Shown here in pieces: positions 22,472 to 31,003 of a stretch of 35,848 nucleotides of DNA. The notes under the pieces were generated by a model that was given only the letters and a program-made list of their open reading frames with translations, was not told where the DNA came from and did not search any database. The translations under genes and the position numbers were made by a program. Position 1 is the stretch's first letter. Every line of letters starts with the position of its first letter. The stretch is from Alphaproteobacteria bacterium (GTDB taxonomy: Bacteria; Pseudomonadota; Alphaproteobacteria; JAPYRI01). Location of the stretch: assembly GCA_029941135.1 (NCBI GenBank), contig JAPYRI010000024.1:1-35848 (forward strand), in the 5' to 3' direction.

Positions 22472-23416
22472 ATGGACCAGCGTGTGAACGAATCAATCCA
22501 AGTACCGGACGAACACCCATTTCCCGACGACGCGGGCGTTGCCTACATTGACGGCGAATTCATGCCGATCGCCGAAGCGAAAATTCCGGTGACCGATTTC
22601 GGTTTCTCGCGCAGCGACGTAACTTACGACGTGGTGCATGTGTGGAACGGTCAGTTTTTTCGCCTGGACGATCATATCGACCGCTTCGCCGCGTCCGTCG
22701 CTGGCACCCGATTAACCCTTCCCTTCGGCACGGATATTCTGCGCGAGACACTTCTCGAGGTGGTCGCCCGCAGTGGTTTGCGCGAAGCGTATGTCGATAT
22801 GATCTTGACGCGCGGCGTGCCACCGCGGGGCTGCCGCGATTTGCGTCTGTGCACCAATCATTCATTGATCCTCTATGCGGTGCCGTTCGTCTGGGTCGTG
22901 CCCCGGGAGAAAATTGCCTCTGGCGGTCATATGATCATCAGTGACATTCCGCGCATTCCGAAAGAGTCGGTCAATTCTAAGTATAAAAATTTCCATTGGG
23001 GGGACTTTACGCAAAGCCTCTTCGACGCCTACGAGAAGGGCGGCGACACGACCGTATTGCCCGACGCAGACGGTAATATCACCGAAGGCCCCGGCTTTAA
23101 TGTGTTCATGATCCGTGAGGGCGCTGTGTTCACCGGCCCTGATAATGTGCTGGAAGGTATCACGCGGCGGACGGTCTTGGAGCTGTGCGCTGAAATAGGC
23201 GTTGAAACGCGCGTACAGACATTCAAGGCCGATGATATGCGCGCGGCGGACGAGATCTTCATCTCAAGCACGGCGGGCGGCATTATGCCTATCACTAAAA
23301 TTGACCACACCATTTTGGGAAATGGAGTCCCCGGGCCCCTCACCACCCGCCTCTTCAATTTATATTGGGCCAATAAACTAAGCGGTTGGCATGGCACGCC
23401 GGTGAATTATGACTAG
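22472..23416 (+). CDS. Class IV (fold type IV) aminotransferase, (R)-amine transaminase-like
   Basis: PLP-dependent aminotransferase of the BCAT/D-amino-acid transaminase fold, 314 residues. The catalytic lysine is Lys172 in KYKNFHWGDF, and ITEGPGFNVF near 203-212 carries the conserved glutamate. The sequence resembles the (R)-selective amine:pyruvate transaminases such as the Arthrobacter enzyme: AYIDGEFMPIAEAKI, SDVTYDVVHVWNGQFFRLDDHI (split here as adjoining motifs), KNFHWGD, SSTAGGIMPI and NGVPGPLT all recur there. It differs from them by Arg in FSRSD where the Arthrobacter enzyme has His. The start at 22472 follows AAGGGAAG. It heads a plus-strand operon and diverges from the M24/nitrilase pair. 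An amine or D-amino acid substrate is inferred. Confidence 0.85.
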   Translation: MDQRVNESIQVPDEHPFPDDAGVAYIDGEFMPIAEAKIPVTDFGFSRSDVTYDVVHVWNGQFFRLDDHIDRFAASVAGTRLTLPFGTDILRETLLEVVARSGLREAYVDMILTRGVPPRGCRDLRLCTNHSLILYAVPFVWVVPREKIASGGHMIISDIPRIPKESVNSKYKNFHWGDFTQSLFDAYEKGGDTTVLPDADGNITEGPGFNVFMIREGAVFTGPDNVLEGITRRTVLELCAEIGVETRVQTFKADDMRAADEIFISSTAGGIMPITKIDHTILGNGVPGPLTTRLFNLYWANKLSGWHGTPVNYD

Positions 23417-23488
23417 AATTTTCGGCCAATAGAGGCGATACCTTCAGCTTCTGAGCATCCCCATAGTTAAGTAGAAAGACACTCGACA

Positions 23489-25492
23489 ATGACCGTGACC
23501 GAAGGCGAACTTCTGTGGACTCCGTCTGACGACTTTGTGGCCAACTCCAATGTGATGAAACTGATCGCCTGGTTGAAGGAAAATCGGGGTCTCGAGTTTG
23601 CCGACTATCAATCGTTGTGGCAGTGGTCGGTCACCGACACTGAGGCGTTCTGGGGCGCACTGTGGGATTACTTCGGGATCATGTCCGACACCCCTTTTGA
23701 CAAAGTCATTGATAATCTGAAGATCAAACCGGGCGGCCGCTGGTTCACCGGCGCGAAGGTCAATTTGACCGAACATGTGATGCGCATGGCCCGGCCGGGC
23801 GAGCCGGCCTTTTATCATCTGTCCGAAACCCGGCCTTTAGGCGTAATGAATTGGGAAGAACTGGGCCGGCAAATTCGCATCATGGGAAGCCAGTTGCGGG
23901 TGATGGGAATAAAGCCGGGCGATGCGGTCTGCGCCATCATGCCCAATATCCCCGAGACCGCCATGCTGATGCTGGCAGTAATTGCAGTTGGTGCGGTGTG
24001 GTCGGTGGCCGCGCCGGAGTTTGGTGAACGCACTATTCTGGATCGATTTACCCAAATAAAACCCAAATTACTGGTGGTTGCGGATGGCTATCAGTTCGGC
24101 GGCAAGGACTTCGACCGCAGAACGCAGATCAAGACCATCGTCGGCGAACTGCAAGATAGTTTGGAGCAGGTGATCTACCTTCCCTATTTGATGCCGGATA
24201 ATCCGGAACCCTGCGTGGACGCGGTGCTGTGGGACACGGTGATGTCGGGCGACGATCCGGGCGCAGACAATTTCAAATACGAAAGGGTGGGATCAGACCA
24301 CCCCATGTGGGTGCTGTTTTCATCCGGCACCACGGGCCTGCCCAAAGCCATTGTTCATGGCCACATAGGCATCCTCATTGAATTGCTGAAAACCCATAAC
24401 TTTCACATTAATCTAAAACCCGGCGACGTCGGCTTCTTTTACACCACCGCCGGCTGGATGATGTTCAACTACGTGGTCACCATGTTGCTGGCCGGTGCGA
24501 CCGCGGTTTTGTATGACGGCAACCCCGCCTACCCCACGGCAGACGTGCTGTGGAAAATGGCCGCCGACACCGGCGCCACGTCGTTCGGCGCCAGTCCCAC
24601 ATACGTTCAAGCGCTGCAAAATCTCGGTCTTGAGCCCGGCAAAAACCATGACCTGAGCGCCCTATCGAGCATCATATTGGGGGGCGCGCCATCGACCCCT
24701 GAAACCTTCGAGTGGTTCTACAAATCGGTCAAACCGGACCTGTGGGTCACCTCCCAAAGCGGCGGTACCGAGCTGTGCAGCGGCCTTGTGGGCGCAACCC
24801 CTACCCAGCCCGTGTACGCGGGCGAAATTCAAACCCGGAATTTGGGCATGGATATCGATACCTGGGGAGAAAACAATGAGTCACTCGTTGGCGACGTGGG
24901 CGAATTGGTGTGCAAAACACCGTTCCCATCCATGCCGCTTTACTTTCTGAACGATAAAAATAATGAACGCTACAACTCATCCTACTTCGATGACATTCCC
25001 GGCGTATGGCGGCACGGTGATTTCATCAAAATCAATGAACGTGGCGGCTGCTACATCTATGGGCGCTCGGATTCAACGCTCAATCGGTTTGGCGTCCGCA
25101 TCGGCACCGCCGAGATATATCGCATTGTCGATAATCTGCCGGAAATCGCCGACAGTCTTGTGATCTGCATTGAGCTTCCGGGCGGCAGCTATTATATGCC
25201 CATGTTCGTGCATTTAGCCGAAGGGCAAACGCTCGATGATGCCTTGACCAAAAAGATCGCCAGTGAACTGCGGACCCATTGCTCGCCCCGTCACGTACCG
25301 GATAAAGTCATCCAAGTTAACGCAGTGCCCTACACGCTGACCGGCAAAAAGATGGAAGTCCCGGTGCGCAAACTATTGATGGGATGGACATTTGAGAAAG
25401 CCGCCAGCCGGGACGCTATGAGCAACCCGGAGTCGATCGAGTTTTTCGTCAATTACGTGGCCACCACCGATGATTACTCGCTGGACGGGTAA
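23489..25492 (+). CDS. Acetoacetate-CoA ligase (acetoacetyl-CoA synthetase)
   Basis: AMP-forming ligase that converts acetoacetate, ATP and CoA to acetoacetyl-CoA. The 667 residues match the family length. The N-terminal cap (LWTPSDDFVANSNVMKLIAWL, shown as a family hallmark; FADYQSLWQWSV) is typical of acetoacetyl-CoA synthetases, followed by the P-loop FSSGTTGLPKAIVHGH near residue 275, TSQSGGTELCSG near 425, WRHGDFIKIN near 505, the hinge GRSDSTLNRFGVRIG near 525, and the catalytic lysine in LTGKKMEVPVRKL near 620. The gene follows the transaminase by 72 bases. It gives a sink for the acetoacetate released by the converging homogentisate operon. Confidence 0.93.
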   Translation: MTVTEGELLWTPSDDFVANSNVMKLIAWLKENRGLEFADYQSLWQWSVTDTEAFWGALWDYFGIMSDTPFDKVIDNLKIKPGGRWFTGAKVNLTEHVMRMARPGEPAFYHLSETRPLGVMNWEELGRQIRIMGSQLRVMGIKPGDAVCAIMPNIPETAMLMLAVIAVGAVWSVAAPEFGERTILDRFTQIKPKLLVVADGYQFGGKDFDRRTQIKTIVGELQDSLEQVIYLPYLMPDNPEPCVDAVLWDTVMSGDDPGADNFKYERVGSDHPMWVLFSSGTTGLPKAIVHGHIGILIELLKTHNFHINLKPGDVGFFYTTAGWMMFNYVVTMLLAGATAVLYDGNPAYPTADVLWKMAADTGATSFGASPTYVQALQNLGLEPGKNHDLSALSSIILGGAPSTPETFEWFYKSVKPDLWVTSQSGGTELCSGLVGATPTQPVYAGEIQTRNLGMDIDTWGENNESLVGDVGELVCKTPFPSMPLYFLNDKNNERYNSSYFDDIPGVWRHGDFIKINERGGCYIYGRSDSTLNRFGVRIGTAEIYRIVDNLPEIADSLVICIELPGGSYYMPMFVHLAEGQTLDDALTKKIASELRTHCSPRHVPDKVIQVNAVPYTLTGKKMEVPVRKLLMGWTFEKAASRDAMSNPESIEFFVNYVATTDDYSLDG

Positions 25493-25587
25493 ATGAATGT
25501 ATGTTCACTTTCTAATGACGTCCGAGCCTGAGAAAGGTACGTTGGGGTAAGGATTAATCCAAAGATTTTTACCGTGGGGAAAAACCA

Positions 25588-26856
25588 ATGCGTTTCGTTG
25601 AAGAGCTAACAATTCCGTTTACTGAACTGTCCGGCGCCGACGCTGATTTGACCGAAGAAGAGCGTGCCATTCAGCAATCCATCCGTCGTTTTTCCTTGGA
25701 CGTGCTGCGTCCCAATGGCGTTATCTGCGACAAAATGACAGCCGAGGAGATGATCGCGCCCGGGTCGTTGTTTTGGGACACCATGGAGCAGTTCAAGGAA
25801 CTGGGTCTGGATTACAAGTCGACCGAAGGGATGGAACCCAAAATTGCCGGCCGCATGATGTCGATCGTGTTTGAGGAGCTGTCCTGGGGCGATATCGGCC
25901 TGGCGTTCAGTGCGCTGGTTTCAAGCTTCCCAGATGGGGCGGCCCATGGCGCTGGCCGTGATGATTTGGCCGAGTGGTGCGCTCCTCAGTTTGGCTGCTG
26001 GATCATCACCCAACCGGATCGCGGTTCGGATTCGCTGTTTACCGACGCCAATGAAATCGCCGCAGGTGGGAAACCCAGCCGCGGCAACCTCACCGCCAAA
26101 TGGATGGACGATCATGTGGTGTTGAACGGCCAATCATCGGCCTGGGTGTCAGGTGGTCCCGTGGCGACCTGCGCCATTGTCCAAGTACCCTGCGATTATG
26201 GTGACGGCATCCTCAAGGAAGACGGCAGCGCCAACGGGGTTTCGCTTATCTGCGACCTCGCCAAAGATGGTGTCAGCAAAGGAAAGCCACTGGAGAAATT
26301 AGGTCAGCGCTGTTTGCCCCAGGGCGAAGTTTTCTTCGACAACGTAAAAGTATCCCATGACAACGTATTGTGGTCCCATGACCAGTACGCCAATTCGGTT
26401 TTCTCCATGCTGACCGACGGCAACATGTCGCTGGGGCCGTCGTTTGTTGGCCTCGCCCAGGCGGCACTGGATCACGCCACCGCCTACGTGCACGAGCGCA
26501 AACAAGGCGGTGCGACCTTGATGGAGCATCAGCACGTCCGTCATCGGCTTTACAAAATGTTCGAAAAAGTTGAAGCCGGGCGCGCCCTGGGCCGCCGGGT
26601 GATGGAATACAATCACGTGGCGCCCTCGCCCCACCTCATGTACTCGGTCCCCAGCAAAGTATTCTGCGGGGACGTGGCGGTCGAAGTGACCAATGAAGCC
26701 ATGCAATTGTTTGGCGGCAATGGCCTCACCAAAGAATATCCGATGGAGAAGTTGATGCGCGACGCGCGCCCAGCAACCGTCGAAGATGGCGAAAACCACG
26801 TCCTCGGTTTGATGGCGGCCAATTGGATATCGAAGTGCTTCGACGCCTCTAACTAG
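25588..26856 (+). CDS. Acyl-CoA dehydrogenase family protein
   Basis: FAD-dependent dehydrogenase of the acyl-CoA dehydrogenase superfamily, 422 residues with N-terminal helical, middle beta and C-terminal helical domains. Markers are CWIITQPDRGSDS near residue 137, VLNGQSSAWVSGGPVA near 180, LGQRCLPQGEVFFDNV near 240, and QLFGGNGLTKEYPMEKLMRDA near 372-393 (adjoining segments). Where many family members have the catalytic glutamate in IYEGT, this protein reads VEDGEN, so aspartate appears at that position. It may therefore use another base or act on an unusual substrate. It is last in the transaminase - acetoacetyl-CoA synthetase gene row and converges on the DUF2783 gene. Confidence 0.88.
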   Translation: MRFVEELTIPFTELSGADADLTEEERAIQQSIRRFSLDVLRPNGVICDKMTAEEMIAPGSLFWDTMEQFKELGLDYKSTEGMEPKIAGRMMSIVFEELSWGDIGLAFSALVSSFPDGAAHGAGRDDLAEWCAPQFGCWIITQPDRGSDSLFTDANEIAAGGKPSRGNLTAKWMDDHVVLNGQSSAWVSGGPVATCAIVQVPCDYGDGILKEDGSANGVSLICDLAKDGVSKGKPLEKLGQRCLPQGEVFFDNVKVSHDNVLWSHDQYANSVFSMLTDGNMSLGPSFVGLAQAALDHATAYVHERKQGGATLMEHQHVRHRLYKMFEKVEAGRALGRRVMEYNHVAPSPHLMYSVPSKVFCGDVAVEVTNEAMQLFGGNGLTKEYPMEKLMRDARPATVEDGENHVLGLMAANWISKCFDASN

Positions 26857-26875
26857 ACTAACAATTAAAGTCTAC

Positions 26876-27091
26876 TCAGGCGCCGCTGCTCTCACCGGGT
26901 GGCGGCACTGCTGCGTTCAGGGCCTGCTTGAGCACATCCATGTCGCCGATGTGATTGGCAAGGATCAGGATCAGCCGCGCGTTCAAGTCTCGGCTTTTGT
27001 CTTCGGACAGGCCGTAATGCGTATTCAACAACGCTTCATAAAAATCGTCCGGGCGGTCCAAGTTGGGATCAAGGTTGAGATTTTCGGTCAT
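26876..27091 (-). CDS. Small DUF2783 protein, likely partner of the adjacent flavin monooxygenase
   Basis: A 71-residue acidic protein; RPDDFYEALLNTHYGLS and the helix LNARLILILANHIGD are the hallmarks I associate with DUF2783. The start overlaps the monooxygenase stop by four bases (ATGA), which couples their synthesis one to one. Small proteins of about this size act as the coupling component (MhaB) of the two-component 3-hydroxyphenylacetate 6-hydroxylase of Pseudomonas putida. The same role here is an inference from size, position and pathway context. Confidence 0.75.
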   Translation of the reverse strand: MTENLNLDPNLDRPDDFYEALLNTHYGLSEDKSRDLNARLILILANHIGDMDVLKQALNAAVPPPGESSGA

Positions 27092-28692
27092 GGCTCCAGT
27101 CCTATTGCGCGCCCTACGGCGGTTTCCACTTTTTTGATATCGAACGCGCGCCAGCGCCCTGCAATATGCTGGTCCGGGCGGATCAGATACGCCGTGCCCG
27201 GCTGTCCATCATAACGCGCGGCAGTTTGACTTTCCGGGTCTACAGCGACGATAGACACCGGAACTCTTGATACTACCATCACCGGTGGTGCTTGATCGGA
27301 CGAGCCAAAATAAAGCACCACAAATTGACCGCCCAATTGTTCGAGCAACCAGGTGCCGTTCGCCAATGGCGCGTCGATTGCCGGCGCGCCCGGAGCTGGG
27401 CCGCAGGCAAACACATGCGCGTCGGGGGTGTTGAGGGGCGACCCGTCATAGCGCGTTGGCAGGGACAGGCGGCCGCTGTTGACCAACGGACGGGCAAACG
27501 GGTAGTGCTCGGCCAAATCCAGAACCGCATCGCGGAACAACCGGCTGATCGGGCTTTTGGGGGTGATAAAATCAGTGCTGCGGGTCGAATTCATCAAATT
27601 CTCATGAGCTGCCCGACCGCGCTCATCATCGTAACTATCGAGCAAGCCGTCGGGCGCGAGATCCTTGGTAACCAGCGCCAATTTCCATGCCAGGTTATCT
27701 GCATCCTGCACCCCACTGTTGGCGCCGCGCGCGCCAAAGGGCGACACCTGGTGGGCCGCATCCCCCATAAACAGGACGCGCCCGTGACGAAATTGATCCA
27801 AACGGCGACACTTGAAAGTATAGACGCTGGCCCACTCGATATCGAAAGCGACATCGTCGCCGAGCATGGCGCGGATACGCGGCACCAGGCGATCTGTCCG
27901 GGTTTCCAACTCTGGATCCGCCTCCCTACCGATCTGGAAATCGAGCCGCCACACATTGTCGGCCTGCTTGTGCAGCAGCGCCGATTGGCCCCGGTTAAAG
28001 GGCGGATCGAACCAGAACCAGCGCTCGCTGGGAAAATCCGCCGTCATGATGATGTCACAGATGAGAAACTGGTCGTAGAACACCCGGCCTTCGAAATCGA
28101 GGCCCATCAGGGCACGCAGGGAGCTGCGGGCCCCGTCGGCAGCAATGACGGTGTCGGCCAGAAGCGTGTAGGGTTCATCGGGGGTGTCGATAGTCAGTGC
28201 CGCTCGATCCGGCGTTTGATCAAATCCGGTGACGGCGTTCTTCCAACGCAGGTCAATCCCGTCGAGCTCTGTCGCGCGGGCGACCAGCATTTCTTCCATG
28301 TGATATTGCTGTAAGTTAACGAAGGCTGGCATGCGGTGGCCTTCTTCGGGCAGTAGGTCAAAGCTGTACACCAGCCGCTCACCAAAGCGCACCCGTCCGA
28401 CTTTCCACGTGACGCCTTTATCAACCATGGGCGCGGCGACCCCGAGCCGGTTCCATATCTCAAGTGTGCGCTTCGCGTAGCAAATGGCGCGGGAGCCGAC
28501 GCTTACCGTGTCGTCATCATCCAGCACCACCGAACGCACCCCGTGTTGCGCCAAGTCGATGGCCATGCTGAGCCCAACCGGCCCGGCGCCAACAATAACA
28601 ACCAGGTGGTGGGCGGATGCAGCCGCGCTCTGATCCGGGCTGCGGACGTAATCAAAGGTGGGATTTTGCCGAGGCCTCAGCCGGGTTTCCAC
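27088..28692 (-). CDS. FAD-dependent aromatic-ring monooxygenase (MhpA/MhaA-like)
   Basis: Class A flavoprotein hydroxylase, 534 residues. It has the FAD GxGxxG motif VIVGAGPVGLSMAIDL near residue 32, the DG motif VIAADGARSSLRALMG near 183, and the second FAD motif RVLFMGDAAHQVSPFGARG near 305. The C-terminal thioredoxin-like domain follows from about 400. The start is a GTG at 28692 with GGAGC just upstream; the N-terminal YVRSPDQ fits relatives. The gene is sixth in the homogentisate operon, 24 bases after the MBL gene, and overlaps the DUF2783 gene. The likely job is ring hydroxylation feeding homogentisate, for example on 3-hydroxyphenylacetate, but related enzymes act on other phenols. 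Confidence 0.88.
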   Translation of the reverse strand: METRLRPRQNPTFDYVRSPDQSAAASAHHLVVIVGAGPVGLSMAIDLAQHGVRSVVLDDDDTVSVGSRAICYAKRTLEIWNRLGVAAPMVDKGVTWKVGRVRFGERLVYSFDLLPEEGHRMPAFVNLQQYHMEEMLVARATELDGIDLRWKNAVTGFDQTPDRAALTIDTPDEPYTLLADTVIAADGARSSLRALMGLDFEGRVFYDQFLICDIIMTADFPSERWFWFDPPFNRGQSALLHKQADNVWRLDFQIGREADPELETRTDRLVPRIRAMLGDDVAFDIEWASVYTFKCRRLDQFRHGRVLFMGDAAHQVSPFGARGANSGVQDADNLAWKLALVTKDLAPDGLLDSYDDERGRAAHENLMNSTRSTDFITPKSPISRLFRDAVLDLAEHYPFARPLVNSGRLSLPTRYDGSPLNTPDAHVFACGPAPGAPAIDAPLANGTWLLEQLGGQFVVLYFGSSDQAPPVMVVSRVPVSIVAVDPESQTAARYDGQPGTAYLIRPDQHIAGRWRAFDIKKVETAVGRAIGLEP

Positions 28693-28716
28693 GCTCCGTG
28701 GTCCTCGGGGAGCCGG

Positions 28717-29685
28717 TCAGTCGCCCTCCAATGCCACCCACATGTCGCGATCCCGGTCGGCCGTCCAAATCCGCGGATCGTCGGTGCCCCCGGCCTCGTC
28801 ATAAGCGCGCGAAACGTCAAACGGTAGGCAATGGTCGAAGATCACCCATTCGCCAAACTGGGGTTGCAGCAAATTATAGGTTTCGGTGTAGGCCTCACCC
28901 AATGACTTACCCGCCTTGACCCCGTTTTCAACCGCGCCATACATTTGAGTAACGAACGAGCGCGTGCCTTCAATGGCGGCGGCGACCGTCTCCGGCGTTG
29001 TGAGTGCATCGCCACGCCCCGGCACCAGCGCGACCGGGTCAAGCGCCATTGCATTATCGAGAGTTTGCGGCCAGTCGCGTAAGTAGGCGTCGCCGGTGTA
29101 AGGGGTCGCGCCATATTCCACCAGATCGCCACTGAACAGCACCCTCTCTTTCGGCAACCAGGCGACGATGTCGCCCTTGGTGTGGGCGCGGCCGATGTGC
29201 ATCAAGCGCACTTCGCGATTGCCCAGCCACAAGGTCATTTCGGTCTCGAACGTTTGCGTGGGCCAGGTGAGACCCGGCACGGTCTCGACCGACTGGAACA
29301 GTCGCGGGAAGCGGGCAACCTCGGATTCGTAATCCGCCTGACCACGCTCGACGATTAGGTCGCGGGTGGCCGCGCTCGAAATAATCTCGCTCGCTCCGTA
29401 GCCCGATGCGCCCAGCACCCGCACAGCGTGGTAGTGGCTCAGCACCACATATTTAATCGGTTTGTCGGTCACCTCTCGGATGCGCTTAATCACGTCCTGA
29501 GCCATCACCGGCGTTGCTTGGGCGTCCATCACCATCACGCAATCATCGCCAATGACAACGCCCGTGTTTGGATCGCCCTCGGCAGTGTAGGCGTACACGC
29601 CGTCGGCCAGCTCGGCGAAAGTAATGTTCTTTTCTTCCAAATCCGCCGCCGATGCGAAGGTTTTAACTTCCCCGTCTATTGCCAT
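28717..29685 (-). CDS. MBL-fold protein with altered second zinc site
   Basis: A 322-residue metallo-beta-lactamase-fold protein with no signal peptide. The first zinc site is present: His84 and His86 (LSHYHAVR) and His168 (GRAHTKGD). Asp187 (FSGDLVEYG) is present too. The usual HxHxDH motif reads HYHAVR, so the aspartate is Val88 and the next histidine is Arg89, and the last ligand (PGHG) is Arg224 (VPGRGDA). A single-metal or non-hydrolytic function is likely. GAGGGAAATCACC precedes the ATG. The gene is fifth in the homogentisate operon. Its substrate is unknown; a thioester or lactone intermediate of aromatic breakdown would be a reasonable guess. Confidence 0.82.
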   Translation of the reverse strand: MAIDGEVKTFASAADLEEKNITFAELADGVYAYTAEGDPNTGVVIGDDCVMVMDAQATPVMAQDVIKRIREVTDKPIKYVVLSHYHAVRVLGASGYGASEIISSAATRDLIVERGQADYESEVARFPRLFQSVETVPGLTWPTQTFETEMTLWLGNREVRLMHIGRAHTKGDIVAWLPKERVLFSGDLVEYGATPYTGDAYLRDWPQTLDNAMALDPVALVPGRGDALTTPETVAAAIEGTRSFVTQMYGAVENGVKAGKSLGEAYTETYNLLQPQFGEWVIFDHCLPFDVSRAYDEAGGTDDPRIWTADRDRDMWVALEGD

Positions 29686-29742
29686 GGTGATTTCCCTCTT
29701 GTGTTCAATTCTGTATCTCCATCATACCCGTTCACAGGATTT

Positions 29743-30197
29743 CTACAGGACAAATTCCATCGTCGGCAAAAACCGTCCTTCAATACTGTCAGACGGCACA
29801 CGACCCAAGGTAATCGCCCCATACGGTGATAAAAGCCCTCGGCGTTGGGATCGGCATCAATCCTGATTTTACGCAATCCATGGCGCTGGGCGATAAGGAT
29901 CATGTTGCCCCACAATTAAGCGCCAACGCCTGTCCCTATTTGCTCGGGGTCAACGAAAAAAAAGGTGAGCTCAGCCAACCCTGTCTCCGACGTTCTGGTC
30001 AGCAGGTAAAATCCGTAGATGGCCAAGCCGTCCTGGAAAATCCCACTCAATTCAGTGTTGAGATATGCGGGCGGCACCGTCAGTTCGCCTCGGCATGCGG
30101 CCATGAAGCCCGCGTCATAACCCCAGTGCGCTTTGGAGCGGAACGCGAGGTCGGTTAGCGCCACCGCGTCCTCGGACATCGCCCTTTTGATGCTCAA
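29743..30197 (-). pseudogene. GNAT-family N-acetyltransferase, broken by a stop codon and a frameshift
   Basis: The reading frame starts at ATG 30197, overlapping the NAT stop by four bases. It runs as SIKRAMSEDAVALTDLAFRSKAHWGYD to FFVDPEQIGTGVGA, then meets an in-frame TAA at 29918-29916, exactly inside the acetyl-CoA-binding loop (V/I-G-T-G-V-G). The frame continues as LWGNMILIAQRHGLRKIRIDADPNAEGFYHRMG. At the G4 run (29820-29817) one base is missing; after it the next frame reads AITLGRVPSDSIEGRFLPTMEF and ends at TAG 29745-29743, as GNAT proteins of this type do. Restored, it would be about 151 residues. Two separate lesions argue for a decayed gene, although the single-base loss alone could be a sequencing error. 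Confidence 0.82.
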
Positions 30198-31003
30198 GAA
30201 AGTGCCTTGGTGAGCGGTGTAAATGCTGTATCCGGCGGCACTTCGATGCCGAAATAGGTTTTCAATGCGTTTACGTAGTCATCCCCCGGGGCGATCACAG
30301 ACGTTGTTGTATCGCTGTTGTGGCGCACTTTTAATTCGTTTTCCACGAGGATCGTGCGTCCTTCCGGGTTCGGCAGGGCGACGATGCGGGTTTGCCCAAA
30401 CGGTGACTGGGGCGATGTGGACATAAAGTAGTTGGCAGGTTCGTAGTCGACCCGATAAAGCGGCTCCAAGGTAAAGGCGTAGAGATCGAGCCAACCATCG
30501 GGCAGCAGCGCTTCCAGCACATACAAGTCGTCGCGCTCCCGCTTGAGGCGGAAGGTCTCACCGTGCTGCGAGATCTCCAAGTTGAACAGGAACTTTATCG
30601 GCGCAATCATACCGTTGCCGCCAAACCCCACGTCGGCCAGCCAACGCTCGCCGTCGATGGTGACGCTGAGCAACTGATGCAAACGGGGGGCAACCAGGAG
30701 ACTACCGTAGCGGACCCGCGCCGCCAAACGCTCCATTTGAAATCCGAGGGCTTCCAGCACTACCGAAAACAATCCATTTAACTCAAAGCAGTAGCCACCG
30801 CGCTTGCCATAAACCATCTTGTTCATCATCTCGGCAATCCCCAGTGATATGGGCTCGCCCATCTGGATAGCGAGGTTCTCAAACGGGATCGAAAATACTT
30901 GCGCCGTATGCAGGTCGTGCAAAACTTGAAGCGTTGGCTCGCGCGACCCGGCATAGCCGATGCGTTTCATATATACGTCCAAATCCAAGGCATCGGTGCT
31001 CAC
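30194..31003 (-). CDS. Arylamine N-acetyltransferase
   Basis: Cysteine-dependent acyltransferase that moves an acyl group from acyl-CoA to arylamines or hydrazines. The triad is visible: Cys72 in RGGYCFELN, His109 in PRLHQLLSV, and Asp124 in LADVGFGG. The length of 269 residues is normal. The start overlaps the stop of the fumarylacetoacetate hydrolase gene by four bases, and its stop overlaps the GNAT gene start by four, so it is a built-in member of the homogentisate operon. In actinobacteria NAT genes sit in steroid ring-cleavage operons, so a role with acyl-CoA made during ring breakdown is possible. Confidence 0.92.
   Translation of the reverse strand: MSTDALDLDVYMKRIGYAGSREPTLQVLHDLHTAQVFSIPFENLAIQMGEPISLGIAEMMNKMVYGKRGGYCFELNGLFSVVLEALGFQMERLAARVRYGSLLVAPRLHQLLSVTIDGERWLADVGFGGNGMIAPIKFLFNLEISQHGETFRLKRERDDLYVLEALLPDGWLDLYAFTLEPLYRVDYEPANYFMSTSPQSPFGQTRIVALPNPEGRTILVENELKVRHNSDTTTSVIAPGDDYVNALKTYFGIEVPPDTAFTPLTKALS

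Noticed and set aside
25535-25560. GGATTAATCC palindrome before the acyl-CoA dehydrogenase gene
   Set aside because: Ten bases with no matching site elsewhere in the window; likely chance.
27292-28314. 340-codon plus-strand open frame
   Set aside because: It is antisense to the flavin monooxygenase, whose motifs are clear; the plus-strand product has no recognisable features.
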